A stretch of 64,000 nucleotides of DNA from Candidatus Saccharimonadota bacterium (GCA_905373835.1 CAJPUN010000001.1:243172-307171); one strand, 5' to 3'; numbered from the stretch's first letter, positions 31,968 to 41,650 are shown. Numbers and translations: made by a program. The notes: generated by a model not told the origin, from the sequence alone.

Positions 31968-34850
31968 GTGCAAAAAGTCTATGGTGATTGCAAAGAATAA
32001 ACAAGGGCACGTGCTATGCCATTGAATTTTTAAGGATCGCGTGTATTGGTTGGTGCAATGCGCCCGTTGTGGTAAGAAAATAATGAAATTTTTATGCTAT
32101 AGGGATATTTGTGCGCTATATGGATTCTCTTTGTGCATTATACATTGCTTGAGGGGGAGCAAGAGAATGTCTGAACATGACAATAATATATTCAGAGTAG
32201 TAAATAGTAAATTAAGTGAGTATAGATGCGTTAATTTACTATACATCGAGCATGGTGATGAGTGTTTTGTGTGTAAAGTGAGTCGATTGCTTTATCGAAT
32301 ATATCTTTTTTGTATATGATGACGTGCATGCTATGGAAAAGGAAACAGCAAGAGAGCATGAACAATATGCAAAATCGTTCATGCAATTTTTTGCTGCTGC
32401 ATTAATGAGAGTACGAGTGGGCGCGAAATAGGTGAACCATGAGTGCGGTATGAATTGAAATACAAAAAATAAAAAATGAGACAATAGCAAAGTATAATGC
32501 AGAGCGACGAGCAATTTCTGCAGTAGATGAGGCATTTTTGCAAAAAGATTTGCAAAAATACGAGTGAGCACTACACTATTAATAATTATTCTGCAGTAGA
32601 ATACTATTTTTTGCCCGTTCTAATTGGTGTGCGATGTATATGCTGCGATATTTTTACATACAGAAATAATGATAGAAGTGTACTATTGCAAAAAAATGAT
32701 TTTTCAACGACTAGAGTAGCAAGCGGATACTACATACGTGACAAAAAATAATGACGCGTTGCGACGCTGTAATAAAAAAATAATGATGAGTCATTGATGT
32801 TGATAAAAAATTAATGGTGCTCGACAAAAACATTTGTAAATTTACAAAGTAATGTGCGTGCAAAATAGTTTTTGCTACCACGCGAGTGATGAATGATACA
32901 AAAATAGATTGTTTGATGGCAAATATAAAATTAGCATGGTGCCGATATGTACATTTGCGTACAGATTTGTGAGAGCATGCAAAATTATTACAGCTAGATA
33001 GAAGGATGGAGAGGTAATAAACAATATGTGTGATGAAAAATGAAATGCGTACTGTAGCAGTGCAAAATTTTCACATTGCGATTATAGAAATGTGCAAAAA
33101 ATGAATGTGAGGTGGTGAAATGAATTGGGAAGTAAGCTTACTTGAGCAAATAAGCTGTCTTGTTTTGGCTAAAATCTGTGTGGTGTATGCGAACACAAGA
33201 GGCTTGGGTGTGATGCAAGAAGCGAATTAGGTATACGGTTTTTTCGCTAAAGCTCATGAACGGAATATAATGATGTTCATAATAAAAATTTGAGAATAAT
33301 GAGACTTAGTCCGACAAATTGGTGCAAAAATATAGTACCAAGAAGTAGTGATGGTTCGTGCGTACCAAAAGAATGTGATGATTTTGGTGAGATGTGTATG
33401 ATATGCGAAGCATGTGTGGCAGCAGCTGATTGACCGCGAATAAAAAATGATGATTTTTGAAATAGTGCGAGGTGATGATGGCGTGAGGGGTGAGATTTTT
33501 GTGTACCGTGAGGTATGACGATGTACAATTGGTGCGGAGAGGGTGTATGAAAACAGTAGAAAATTATTCAACGATAGGCTTGGTAGCAAAATTTGCATAA
33601 CAAAACAGACGGATGCGATGAGGGTCAGAAATAGCAGGCATTGGTGAGCCAAAATGTATGTTAGGCGCGAGTAACTTTGTGGCTAAGAGGGTGCTTTGTG
33701 AGGAAGTGGTGACAGCTGGATTTGCGTCTGCACTACATCAATATGATATAGCCATAAATTTTCACGATTGGTTGCATAATGCAAGTAAATGATAGTTGAT
33801 GGTGAGATAGGCATAATTAGTATAGCAAAGCATAAGGTTTATAAAACAAACTCAGAGTGTGAGTGCGAAGTTAAAAAATGAATGGAGTGTGATGGGTATG
33901 ATCTAGAGGGTGGGTTAGTATGGTGATATTTTCGTATTTTTGAGCGTAGGTGGCTAATTGTGTATTGAGTGTGAATGGACGTGTGATAAACGTAAGCAAC
34001 ACATAGCGGTCATGGTTATTAAATCTACACGATTTAGTGGGGTGCGATGTATGGCTTGTATAAAAAATAATGATGCGTTGTGGATGGCACAAATGGAGCT
34101 TTCAAAATTTTCACATTTCGCGCCATATGTTGTTTTATGATATAAAAATAGATAGCAAAACGCTGGTGCAAATGTGCGATGTATGAGGGTAGGGCAGCTG
34201 GCTCTATATAGGTAGTGTGCAAAAATGAGATGGGGACGATAGAGCCATGGAGAGCCATAGGTGGCTCTGACAAAAATGCACGAGAAAGTAGCGGAGCGAT
34301 ACTTCGCTTACGGCAGAAGCAATAGCAAAATAAACACAAGCGAAAACTAGCTCGATAGTTTTTGCAGTTACATCGCAGCATCAAAAAAGCTAAAAAAGCG
34401 AAAGACAAAGTAATACATACACGACAAGTAAGGGTGGTTCATTTTTTCACATTTTGACGTGTGATAAATAATGTTTTCTAAATGCGATAGAGCTCGAAAG
34501 GTGCTCTCATGTACTTATATATAATAGTACACAAGCATCATATATTATATATAGCGATAGGGCGAAGCAAGTGAATCGTAGCGCTGTACTATAATTATCA
34601 TTTTTGAAAATGTGGGTGAAGTGTATGACTATACTGCACCGCCAGCTGGTTTATGGCAGGATGGGCGAGCGCGTGGGGAGAGAAGCACGGGTGTGCATCT
34701 AATAATATAAATAGCTGCGTGCGTGGAGTAGTGCCAAGATAAATACAAAAAATGAAAAAGCAAAAAGTACAACGCCCCCACACCCCTGTACCTCGCTAGA
34801 CTTTGCGTGCTGTCTCGCGTATAATATAATGCGTTATTAACCTAAGTTTA
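31968..34850. other. AT-rich, G-skewed, gene-poor island 1
   Basis: Nearly 2.9 kb with no convincing gene on either strand. AT content rises sharply at 32.0 kb and falls at 34.8 kb. On the + strand G greatly exceeds C (33841-33900 holds 18 G and 4 C). The words TGCAAAA and TTTTGCA recur, and AAAAAATAATGAYGCGTTG appears twice (32744 and 34059). CAAAATTTTCACATT also occurs twice (33062 and 34103). A 50-codon frame at 32167 starting MSEHDNNIFRVV is the best, but weak, coding candidate. An imperfect palindrome of alternating AT lies at 34511-34530. Confidence 0.6.
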
Positions 34851-34894
34851 TCGTCCGGATAAACATCCATATGGATCCCAAAGGAGGTTTACAT

Positions 34895-35239
34895 ATGAAA
34901 CAATATGAACTAACGGTTTTGATTCGGCCAGACCTAGAATCGAACCTCGAGGCACCACTTGCCAAGGTGCGTGAGCTGGTGCTCGGCGCTGGTGGCTCTA
35001 TTACCAGCGAAGACAACTGGGGCAAGAAAAAGCTGCAGTATAGCATTAAGAAGGAAGACTTTGCGGTGTATGTCTACTTTGAGGTGGCGCTGCCTGCCGA
35101 TGCACCGCTGAAGATCAGCAATGCGCTGAATATTTCTGATGATGTGATCCGCTACTTGCTCGTCAAGGTGGACGAGAAGGGCCGCAAGCTGATGGCCGAG
35201 GCCAAAGCGCGCGAAGCCAGCCGCCAAATAGAAGAGTAA
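34895..35239 (+). CDS. rpsF: 30S ribosomal protein S6
   Basis: 114 residues from ATG 34895, chosen because AAAGGAGG lies directly before it; an in-frame ATG at 34871 has none. Family features are YELTVLIRPDL at the start, GGSITSEDNWGKKKLQYSIKK (written as residues 33-53) and DDVIRYLLVKVDE. S6 binds S18 in the 30S platform. It opens the rpsF-ssb-rpsR-efp cluster. The C-terminus is short, without the acidic tail modified by RimK. Confidence 0.96.
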   Translation: MKQYELTVLIRPDLESNLEAPLAKVRELVLGAGGSITSEDNWGKKKLQYSIKKEDFAVYVYFEVALPADAPLKISNALNISDDVIRYLLVKVDEKGRKLMAEAKAREASRQIEE

Positions 35240-35287
35240 AAATTACCACAACAACTAATAACCACAGTAAAGAATCGAGGAGGATAT

Positions 35288-35737
35288 ATGGCTCGAGGAT
35301 TTAGCAAAGTTATTTTGATGGGCAATTTGACGCGCGATATAGAGGTGCGCACCACAGCGAGCGGGCAGAACGTTGCGAATTTTACACTAGCGGTCACTCG
35401 CACATGGCGCAACCAAAATGGCCAAAACCAAGACCAAACCAGCTTCATTAACTGTGTAGCCTGGGGGCGGACTGGCGAAACCATTGCGCAATATGTGAAG
35501 AAGGGTAGCCCGCTGCTCGTCAGTGGTCGTCTCGACCAGCGCAGCTACGACGATAAGGACGGCAACAAGCGCTCTGTTGTAGAAGTAACAGTAGAGGACT
35601 TCACCTTCGTTGGTGGTGGACGTGCTGACGGAAATACAACACCGGCTGCAGTGCCAACTAACAGTGGTAGCAGCCAGGATGTTGTCATCGAAGACATTGA
35701 TGACAAGCCGATTGACCTATCAGAAATACCATTTTAA
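35288..35737 (+). CDS. ssb: Single-stranded DNA-binding protein
   Basis: 149 residues. The OB fold covers about 1-110: SKVILMGNLTRDIEVRTTAS, VANFTLAVTRTWRN, TSFINCVAWGRTGE and GSPLLVSGRLDQRSYDDKDG. A short flexible linker is followed by the acidic tip DLSEIPF, the conserved hook for partner proteins. SSB coats single-stranded DNA during replication, repair and, in piliated bacteria, DNA uptake. GAGGAGG precedes the ATG. The gene sits between rpsF and rpsR, the common bacterial order. Confidence 0.96.
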   Translation: MARGFSKVILMGNLTRDIEVRTTASGQNVANFTLAVTRTWRNQNGQNQDQTSFINCVAWGRTGETIAQYVKKGSPLLVSGRLDQRSYDDKDGNKRSVVEVTVEDFTFVGGGRADGNTTPAAVPTNSGSSQDVVIEDIDDKPIDLSEIPF

Positions 35738-35761
35738 CAACATACTAAAGGAGAACAAATA

Positions 35762-35962
35762 ATGGCCAAGCGCATGCGCAAGGACACACCGGTCTATTTC
35801 GACTACAAAGATGCAAAAACATTGCAAAAGTTCATTAATATTTATGGGCAGATCGAGCCACGCAGCCGCACAGGGTTGTCGGATAAACAACAACGACAAC
35901 TCGCCGTAGCGGTGAAGCGTGCTCGCCACTTGGCGTTGCTGCCATTTGTGGCACAAGGTTAG
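35762..35962 (+). CDS. rpsR: 30S ribosomal protein S18
   Basis: 66 residues, near the lower end for S18. [30 protein letters not shown] is split by KIxPRR-like residues (here QIEPRSRTG), followed by [20 protein letters not shown]18 pairs with S6 on the 30S platform. An AAAGGAG site lies before the ATG and ssb ends 24 nt upstream. rplI, which often follows, is absent. Confidence 0.96.
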   Translation: MAKRMRKDTPVYFDYKDAKTLQKFINIYGQIEPRSRTGLSDKQQRQLAVAVKRARHLALLPFVAQG

Positions 35963-36044
35963 GAACTTTTTCAGCGCAGTACCTCTGTGACTGCGCTGGC
36001 GGATGTTTCGAACGAAGCAGCAACTACTAAACAGGAGATAGGTG

Positions 36045-36605
36045 ATGTACCAACCAACTGACCTAAAAAAAGGCGTGATTGTGCAGCTCGATGGCAAGCC
36101 GTATCGGGTTGTGGACTATAATCAGAAGGTAATGGGCCGGGGTGGCTCTATTGTGAATGTGCGGCTGAAGAACTTGATCGATGGGAGCGTGCTGCCTAAG
36201 ACCTTTAAGGGGCAAGACAAGATTGAGCCCGCCGAGGTATCGACGCAGAGCGTGCAGTACCTCTATAATGATGGTGATACGTTCTATTTTATGGATCCAA
36301 CTAGCTTTGAGCAGTTTGAGCTCGCCGCGGACCTCGTCGACAGCGCCAAGGATTATCTGAAGGAGGGGGATACACTAAGCCTGCAGTTCTTCGATGGTAA
36401 AGTAATCAATGTCGAGCTACCAAAAAACCTCTACCTCCAGGTGACCTATACCGAAGATGTTGTAAAAGGTGACACAACCAGTAGCGTGCTTAAGGATGCG
36501 ACGCTGGAGACGGGCCTTGTCGTCAAGGTGCCAGCCTTTATTAAGACCGGCGACGTTATTTCTGTCGATACTGCAAGTGGAGAGTATCGCGAGCGCAAGA
36601 AATAG
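36045..36605 (+). CDS. efp: Elongation factor P (Arg at the modification site)
   Basis: 186 residues from ATG 36045, which has AGGAG seven nt upstream; the GTG codon just before it is not used. Three OB-like domains are visible: the N-terminal KOW-like YQPTDLKKGVIVQLDGKPY, the middle FMDPTSFEQFEL and the C-terminal GLVVKVPAFIKTGDVISVDT. EF-P relieves ribosome stalling on polyproline. The tip loop reads VMGRGGS with Arg32 where E. coli has modified Lys34; this is the arginine type that EarP rhamnosylates elsewhere. Proline-rich proteins in this window are plausible clients. Confidence 0.96.
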   Translation: MYQPTDLKKGVIVQLDGKPYRVVDYNQKVMGRGGSIVNVRLKNLIDGSVLPKTFKGQDKIEPAEVSTQSVQYLYNDGDTFYFMDPTSFEQFELAADLVDSAKDYLKEGDTLSLQFFDGKVINVELPKNLYLQVTYTEDVVKGDTTSSVLKDATLETGLVVKVPAFIKTGDVISVDTASGEYRERKK

Positions 36606-36678
36606 TGCCCTGAGAGCTCATGAGAGCCGCTCTCATCGCGTTTACACGCAAAAGTGAGAATACGTAGGGATAGCACAC

Positions 36679-36706
36679 ATACACCGCGAAAAGCGGTGTA
36701 TTTTTT
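36679..36706 (+). terminator. Intrinsic terminator after efp
   Basis: TACACCGC pairs with GCGGTGTA around GAAAA, followed by TTTTTT. Confidence 0.9.
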
Positions 36707-38353
36707 GTGCCGCGTGCTACTCAGGCTGGAGCATCTTAGAGATGTGATAAAAACAACGTAGAGTAGAGACGATTTTTGCCAATTTTGAGCGCGAGCTTGC
36801 GGACACTCTGTGTTTTTGCTGAGTAATAGGGAAAGAGGACGTAAATGATGTTGTAATAACTAACACATAAGGTTCACTGTCAAGCTCGATAGGATCGAGC
36901 TATTATTGTAGAGAATGCAACAAAGCTTTCTGTGACGAGGATGATGCCAAAATATACAAGGTATTGTAAAAAAGACAGAATAGAAACAGAGAATACCTGG
37001 CGAACTTTCGAAATATGATCGTCGTAGAAAGTACAGCAATCGGGCAAAACGATGATACAAGCACAACATGAAGGAACAGACATAGTGATGTATAAACAAC
37101 AGCAGGGCAGCTAGAAGGATATAGTGAACACAACAACGATGTGTCAAACTCAACGAGTGCTTTGTGCGATGTGCAGCAAGAGCGTGGGAGCTCATGTGCC
37201 AGGTAAATGCAATAACCATAAGCACAAACGAACAAATTTCTATTACAATCGCTCAGGTGCCTTTAGCAATATAACAATGCTTATGGCAATAGGGCGTAAT
37301 ACAAAACGCACCAAAGTAAACATAAGCACTATATAAATAATGAACACACTTTTTTGTTGTGTAGCTGCGAAGCTATGCGCTTTGCTTTCGCGTGCTACTG
37401 CAAAAAATTGCAGATGGCGAAATGACGCATGGGCTGTTGCTGCGAGATAAAAAATGTGATCATTGTCCAGCTCGTCTATTTTTTGAGTTTGGATATTTTT
37501 GCTTTTTGCTTTTTCGTGCAAGTTTGTTGTGGCTGGCTGGAGGGTGTTTCATTTTTGGTTTTTGCATGCCGGGCAAATTATAGCGATACGATATGCTGCT
37601 GCGAAGTATAGGCTGCGCGAATGAGCGGTTGATGATAAGAATAATCATTGTTTGTAGATTTGTGCAAAAATAAATTGCTTGTTATTGCGGCTAGAATTGC
37701 TTGCAGATGACTCATGCAAATTTTGCAAAAACGTGTATAAGCGCAAAATATTGCGCGATACATCTTGGCTCATCTATGTGCTGCGAAGATGCGAAATATA
37801 CCATCTTGCATACACAAATACTCACGCTTGGCTTGCAAAAATGTGATGCTGTCAAAAATCAATTTTTTATTCAGACAAGCTGACTTGCTATGCGAAGCAT
37901 CTGCCGTGGTGGCATCGTGTTTTGCTACATATAGCGCTTGTGCGGGAGGATGAATGCGCAGCTCGTTGGTGATGTGGCACAGCCATACGAGCAAGATATT
38001 TTGCTATCACGATGTCCACTCGATTTTTGTTATATATACTATATGTCTGGCTGAGCTGTCTTGTGTCTTGAATATCCTGCTAGCTTCCAACGACATGTGC
38101 GAATGAAGAATAGCATGCTGCAGTGCGCGATAGTTTGAGTGAGTTATTAATATAAAAGCTGCAATAGCGCGCAAAGAACAAAGCGGATTTCTTCATCATC
38201 AAAATTTGAAAAACGACGGAAGTAAGAAGCATATCCGCGCGCAGTAATATCATCCAATCTCATCATTATCATGCTCTATAGCCTCATGCATTGTGTAAAG
38301 ATGCAGCAGGTCTATTAGCTTCGCACCAACTAAATATCTATCCACTTGTGCAG
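36707..38353. other. AT-rich, gene-poor island 2
   Basis: About 1.65 kb without a convincing gene on either strand. It shares vocabulary with the island at 32.0-34.8 kb: TGCAAAA (for example 37401, 37660 and 37716) and TATGCGAAGCAT (37890, nearly the same at 33403). GCTGCGAAG recurs at 37370, 37599 and 37781. A 12-nt inverted pair (AAGCTCGATAGG with ATCGAGCT) lies at 36882-36901. No terminator, promoter or RNA family is recognised apart from the tlyA promoter at its end. Confidence 0.55.
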
Positions 38354-38359
38354 TATAAT
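38354..38359 (+). promoter_or_regulatory. tlyA -10 box (leaderless type)
   Basis: TATAAT, 6 nt before the tlyA ATG at 38366. Confidence 0.6.
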
Positions 38360-38365
38360 AAGGAC

Positions 38366-39094
38366 ATGCAAAAACAACGACTAGACAAAGCAATGGTGGC
38401 GCGTGGCCAAGCAGCAACACGCTCAGCGGCCGAGAATTGGATCCGCCTTGGCAAGGTATTGGTGGATGGTGCGGTGGCGCACAAGCCGGGGATGTTTGTG
38501 GATGAGTCGACGCAGATAAAGCTGGTGGCGCACGAGCGCTATGTGTCGCGGGCGGGGCTCAAATTAGCCAGCGTCGCGCAGCGGCTCAATACTTCATTTG
38601 ATAATACTATCGTACTTGATGTTGGCAGCAGCACTGGCGGCTTTACTGACTATGCATTGCAGCATGGTGCGTGCATGGTGTATGCGGTGGACGTGGGGAC
38701 GGAGCAGCTCCACCCCAGCCTGCGTGGCGACCCACGCATTGAGCTGCACGAAAAAACCGACATTCGCGATTTTGTGCCGGCCACCACACCAGACATTATC
38801 GTTATTGATGTATCGTTCATTAGCTTGCGCAAAATTCTGCCGCACCTAGTACACATTAGCAGTCCGCGCACCAGCATCATCGCAATGGTCAAGCCGCAGT
38901 TTGAGGCGCAGCGTGCGCAGCTTACGCGCAGTGGCATCGTCAAAAATGACAGCGTGCGCCGCGCCATCCTGCGCGACTTCGAGCAGTGGGTGCGCACCCA
39001 GTGTGTGATCATCGACAAAGCCGATAGCAGCGTGAAGGGCGCGCATGGCAACCAAGAGCGGTTTTACCGATTGCAAAAAAGCACAAAGCGCTAA
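38366..39094 (+). CDS. tlyA: TlyA-family rRNA 2'-O-methyltransferase
   Basis: 242 residues from ATG 38366, 6 nt after a TATAAT box; the longer frame to 38291 has no promoter or ribosome site. An S4 RNA-binding domain (QRLDKAMVARGQAATRSAA) is followed by an FtsJ-like methyltransferase: YVSRAGLKL, VLDVGSSTGGFTDYALQHGA (SAM site), IIVIDVSFISLRKIL and MVKPQFE. Relatives methylate the 2'-OH of cytidines in 16S and 23S rRNA; haemolysin is an old name. It lies alone between the AT-rich DNA and a gap of 330 nt. Confidence 0.93.
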   Translation: MQKQRLDKAMVARGQAATRSAAENWIRLGKVLVDGAVAHKPGMFVDESTQIKLVAHERYVSRAGLKLASVAQRLNTSFDNTIVLDVGSSTGGFTDYALQHGACMVYAVDVGTEQLHPSLRGDPRIELHEKTDIRDFVPATTPDIIVIDVSFISLRKILPHLVHISSPRTSIIAMVKPQFEAQRAQLTRSGIVKNDSVRRAILRDFEQWVRTQCVIIDKADSSVKGAHGNQERFYRLQKSTKR

Positions 39095-39424
39095 CGTCTC
39101 ATTGAGAACAAGCATCGTTGGCAGCTCCTCTTGCTATTCTCTCCAGCAGAGTAACATAAAGGCTGGCTACCTCCGGCCACACTCTTAGATTGAGAAAAAC
39201 TAGTTTCACACTCCAACGAATGAAGCGGTGAGGACAGCGAGTGCTTCGAATGGATACGATCTAGGCTTTTGTATACCACCTGCCCGTATGAATCGTTATA
39301 TATAATAAACAAAGACCTTGCATACCGCTTCGTATCGCACTCAATAATTGCCTATGCCAGATTCTGAAAAAGCAGAGAATAGGATAGTGCGAATAATATA
39401 GTAAATATAAATCCAAGTAACACA
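39095..39424. other. Intergenic stretch between convergent genes, nothing recognised
   Basis: 330 nt between tlyA and the CPBP protease gene, which point toward each other. No clear terminator, RNA or repeat copy found. Confidence 0.4.
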
Positions 39425-40057
39425 TTACAGCACAACAAATAGCGCCATCACCACCGTCGGCCCATTGATGAGCACGCTCGCGATGGCATGCGCCGTCATT
39501 GGCACATGTATATTGCGCGTCGTGATGTATGCTAGGCTAAATGGCAGTGCCCACACCATGCCCAGCAGCACACCCCACGGTGCGACGAAGTGCTCTGCTG
39601 CAAACAATATAGCACTCAGCAAAGTGGTGCAGATGATCGCTGTGCGACTGGCTAGGCAGATCATTTGCTTGCGAAAAATTGTCTCCTCTACGATGGCGGG
39701 GAGAACGATGGTTGAGAGCGCAAAAAGTAGCAATTCGCCTGCCGTTTTGACTGGCATTGTAATGGCACCTGTGGCGAGGTGAGGGAAGGCTTGCTCGAGC
39801 AGGCTCGTCGCACCAAATGCTCCTGCTGCGCAAACCAGCGTGATTACTACCTGCCGCCAAAAGTGCCACCCACCAGCGAGCGCACGATACCACTGGTGCA
39901 TACTCATACTTTTTGTTGCGATAATGTAGCCAAGCAGCGCCACGAAAAATGCTGTATTACTATAAACAAACAAGTGCCGCGGCAGGACAAAACACGAGAC
40001 GATGAAAATAACCTCGAGTATGACCGGTATGGCAATGCGCCGCACATAATGATACAT
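39425..40057 (-). CDS. CPBP-family intramembrane metalloprotease
   Basis: 210 residues, about seven membrane helices. The catalytic motifs are present: EETIFRKQ near residue 127 (EExxxR), HFVAPWG about 32 residues later, and HAIASVLIN at 189-197 (HxxxN). Relatives are Abi/CAAX proteases linked to bacteriocin self-immunity and to processing of membrane proteins. The target is unknown. ATG 40057 lies 8 nt after a TACACT box on the minus strand. It is downstream of ychF in the same direction, with a terminator between. Confidence 0.88.
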   Translation of the reverse strand: MYHYVRRIAIPVILEVIFIVSCFVLPRHLFVYSNTAFFVALLGYIIATKSMSMHQWYRALAGGWHFWRQVVITLVCAAGAFGATSLLEQAFPHLATGAITMPVKTAGELLLFALSTIVLPAIVEETIFRKQMICLASRTAIICTTLLSAILFAAEHFVAPWGVLLGMVWALPFSLAYITTRNIHVPMTAHAIASVLINGPTVVMALFVVL

Positions 40058-40065
40058 ATACCACC

Positions 40066-40071
40066 AGTGTA
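40066..40071 (-). promoter_or_regulatory. -10 box of the CPBP protease gene
   Basis: TACACT on the minus strand, 8 nt before the ATG. Confidence 0.5.
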
Positions 40072-40115
40072 CTCTTTGCTATACCTTCTGAGAAGATTAT
40101 AGTAATAGTCCATGC

Positions 40116-40146
40116 AAAAACTCGCCACAAGCTCATGGCGAGTTTG
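40116..40146 (-). terminator. Intrinsic terminator after ychF
   Basis: On the minus strand AACTCGCCA pairs with TGGCGAGTT, followed by TTT. Confidence 0.75.
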
Positions 40147-40166
40147 CTTATGTTTCCTAGCTAGGA

Positions 40167-41249
40167 TCACTTGCTTACATTAAATCGAAATTCCACCACA
40201 TCGCCTGGCTGCATGACATAGGCCTTGCCTTCGGTGCGGATTTTGCCTGCTTCACGCGCTTTGGCTTCGGAGCCTGCTGCCACGAGGTCATCATAATCCA
40301 CCACCTGCGCCGCAATGAAGCCTCGCTCGAAGTCGGTGTGGATGACCCCAGCCGCTTGTGGTGCCGTCCAGCCTTGGTGGATCGTCCAGGCGTGCACTTC
40401 CTTGGGGCCCGCGGTGAGGTAGCTCTGCAGGCCGAGCGTATCGTACGCTGCCCGGATCAATTGTGTCAGGCCAGCCTCGGGCACATCATAGCTTGCCAGG
40501 AGCTCCAGCGCATCCTTCGCGTCGAGCCCCTTGAGCTCATCCTCTAGTGTGGCACAGATGAAGAGCGCTGTGCTGCCACGAGCTAGCGCCGCTAAGTGGG
40601 CTTTGGCCTCAGCGTTGGCAAGGGTGGCTTCGTCGACATTAAAGACGTAGATGACTGGCTTGGCGGTGAGGAGGTGGAGGTCGGCGATTGCCTCATGAAT
40701 AATATTTTTGTTCAGATGAACAGGGGTACCGGCAGCAAGGTCGTCGCGCAGCTGCTGCAGATACTCAAGGGTGCTGCGCGCCTTGGGGTTGGCCTTGGCC
40801 TCTTTAGCGAGGCGAGCCAGGCGGGTCTCGATAGTCTGGATGTCTGCCAGCATGAGCTCGGTGTTGATGATATCGATATCGCGCTGCGGGTCGACGGTGG
40901 TATCGACATGGACGATATCGTCATTTGCAAAGGCGCGGACAATGTGGACGATTGCATCGCACTGGCGAATATGAGCGAGGAACTTATTGCCGAGCCCCTC
41001 GCCACTGGCAGCACCAGCTACTAGCCCGGCGATATCGACAAAGGTCACCGTGGCCGGCACAACCTTCTCGGCGTGGTACATATCAGCTAGTACGCTCAGG
41101 CGCTCATCGGGCACAGGCACGATGCCAGTGTTGGGCTCGATGGTGGCAAAGGGGTAATTGGCTGCCAAAATATCATTGTTGGTGAGGGCGTTGAAAAGGG
41201 TCGACTTGCCAACATTAGGCAGGCCAACGATACCGATAGATAGACTCAT
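40167..41249 (-). CDS. ychF: Redox-regulated ATPase YchF (Obg family)
   Basis: 360 residues. G1 is GLPNVGKSTLF at 8-18, G3 is DIAGLV, and the specificity motif reads NVDE in place of NKxD, the change that makes YchF prefer ATP. A helical hairpin region follows (ETRLARLAKEAKAN), and the C-terminal TGS domain ends with VMQPGDVVEFRFNVSK. YchF associates with ribosomes and stress responses. ATG 41249 follows TGCTATACT by 6 nt; the in-frame ATG at 41270 lies upstream of that -10 element. Confidence 0.95.
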   Translation of the reverse strand: MSLSIGIVGLPNVGKSTLFNALTNNDILAANYPFATIEPNTGIVPVPDERLSVLADMYHAEKVVPATVTFVDIAGLVAGAASGEGLGNKFLAHIRQCDAIVHIVRAFANDDIVHVDTTVDPQRDIDIINTELMLADIQTIETRLARLAKEAKANPKARSTLEYLQQLRDDLAAGTPVHLNKNIIHEAIADLHLLTAKPVIYVFNVDEATLANAEAKAHLAALARGSTALFICATLEDELKGLDAKDALELLASYDVPEAGLTQLIRAAYDTLGLQSYLTAGPKEVHAWTIHQGWTAPQAAGVIHTDFERGFIAAQVVDYDDLVAAGSEAKAREAGKIRTEGKAYVMQPGDVVEFRFNVSK

Positions 41250-41255
41250 ATATAT

Positions 41256-41264
41256 AGTATAGCA
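41256..41264 (-). promoter_or_regulatory. ychF promoter (leaderless type)
   Basis: Extended -10 TGCTATACT on the minus strand, 6 nt before the ATG. Confidence 0.6.
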
Positions 41265-41360
41265 GCGCAAGGGGAAAATCGGCAGGAGAGAAGAGGAAAA
41301 TGTGAGGAATGTGAGCGTGCTGTGGTGTATATAAATTATAGTAAAAGGTTATTTTGTCTC

Positions 41361-41455
41361 ATTGTTATACCAAAAATACTTCGATCTAGAATATACCGCA
41401 GAGCTTTTCTTGTGTGCTTGGCTGCTGGTCTCCAGATATTTTCTTGTGTAGTGAT
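41361..41455 (+). repeat. Repeat family A, copy A1 (diverged left half)
   Basis: The right half carries the family core GCTGGTCTCCAGATATTTTC. The left half is diverged but still aligns (AAAAATACTTCGATCTAGA, then ATATACC). The outer arms ATTGTTATAC (41361-41370) and GTGTAGTGAT (41446-41455) pair over ten positions if G-T pairs are allowed. Confidence 0.65.
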
Positions 41456-41503
41456 AGGCTATGGTTGGCTCTAGGAGCTAAATCTTAAAGCCTATCTCTG
41501 CGT

Positions 41504-41650
41504 TAGCTCTACCAACCCATCACTTCATTTGATGGAGTGTGAAAACTCGTTGTAATAACGAGTTTTCAGCCCTGGCGTCAAGAGGTCGATACTTGGGGAG
41601 TATCGACCCTTATAGTGTTCCATCGGAGGGAGCGTGGGGGAGGTAGAGTG
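41504..41650 (+). repeat. Repeat family B, copy B1 (complete)
   Basis: Outer arms GCTCTACC and GGTAGAG close the element. Hairpin 1 (41541-41567) has an 11-bp perfect stem GAAAACTCGTT with loop GTAAT. Hairpin 2 (41584-41608) has a 10-bp perfect stem GGTCGATACT. Between them is the conserved CAGCCCTGGCGTCAAGA, and after them CCTTATAGTGTTCC. Confidence 0.85.

Noticed and set aside
33254..33652. 132-codon minus-strand frame in AT-rich island 1
   Set aside because: Composition is driven by the skew (Ile, Thr, Ser, His, Phe rich), with no ribosome site, promoter or recognisable domain.
34511..34530. Possible dif site for the Xer recombinase
   Set aside because: The AT-rich imperfect palindrome has only 5-bp arms and does not match the two 11-bp Xer-binding arms. 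No other candidate was found.
31968..34850. Replication origin
   Set aside because: AT-rich, but I found no cluster of TTATCCACA-type DnaA boxes and no dnaA, dnaN or rpmH nearby.
31968..38353. Genes hidden by UGA recoding in the AT-rich islands
   Set aside because: TAA and TAG stops are as frequent as TGA in all frames, so reading TGA as an amino acid gives no long frame. Genes elsewhere in the window use TGA as a normal stop.
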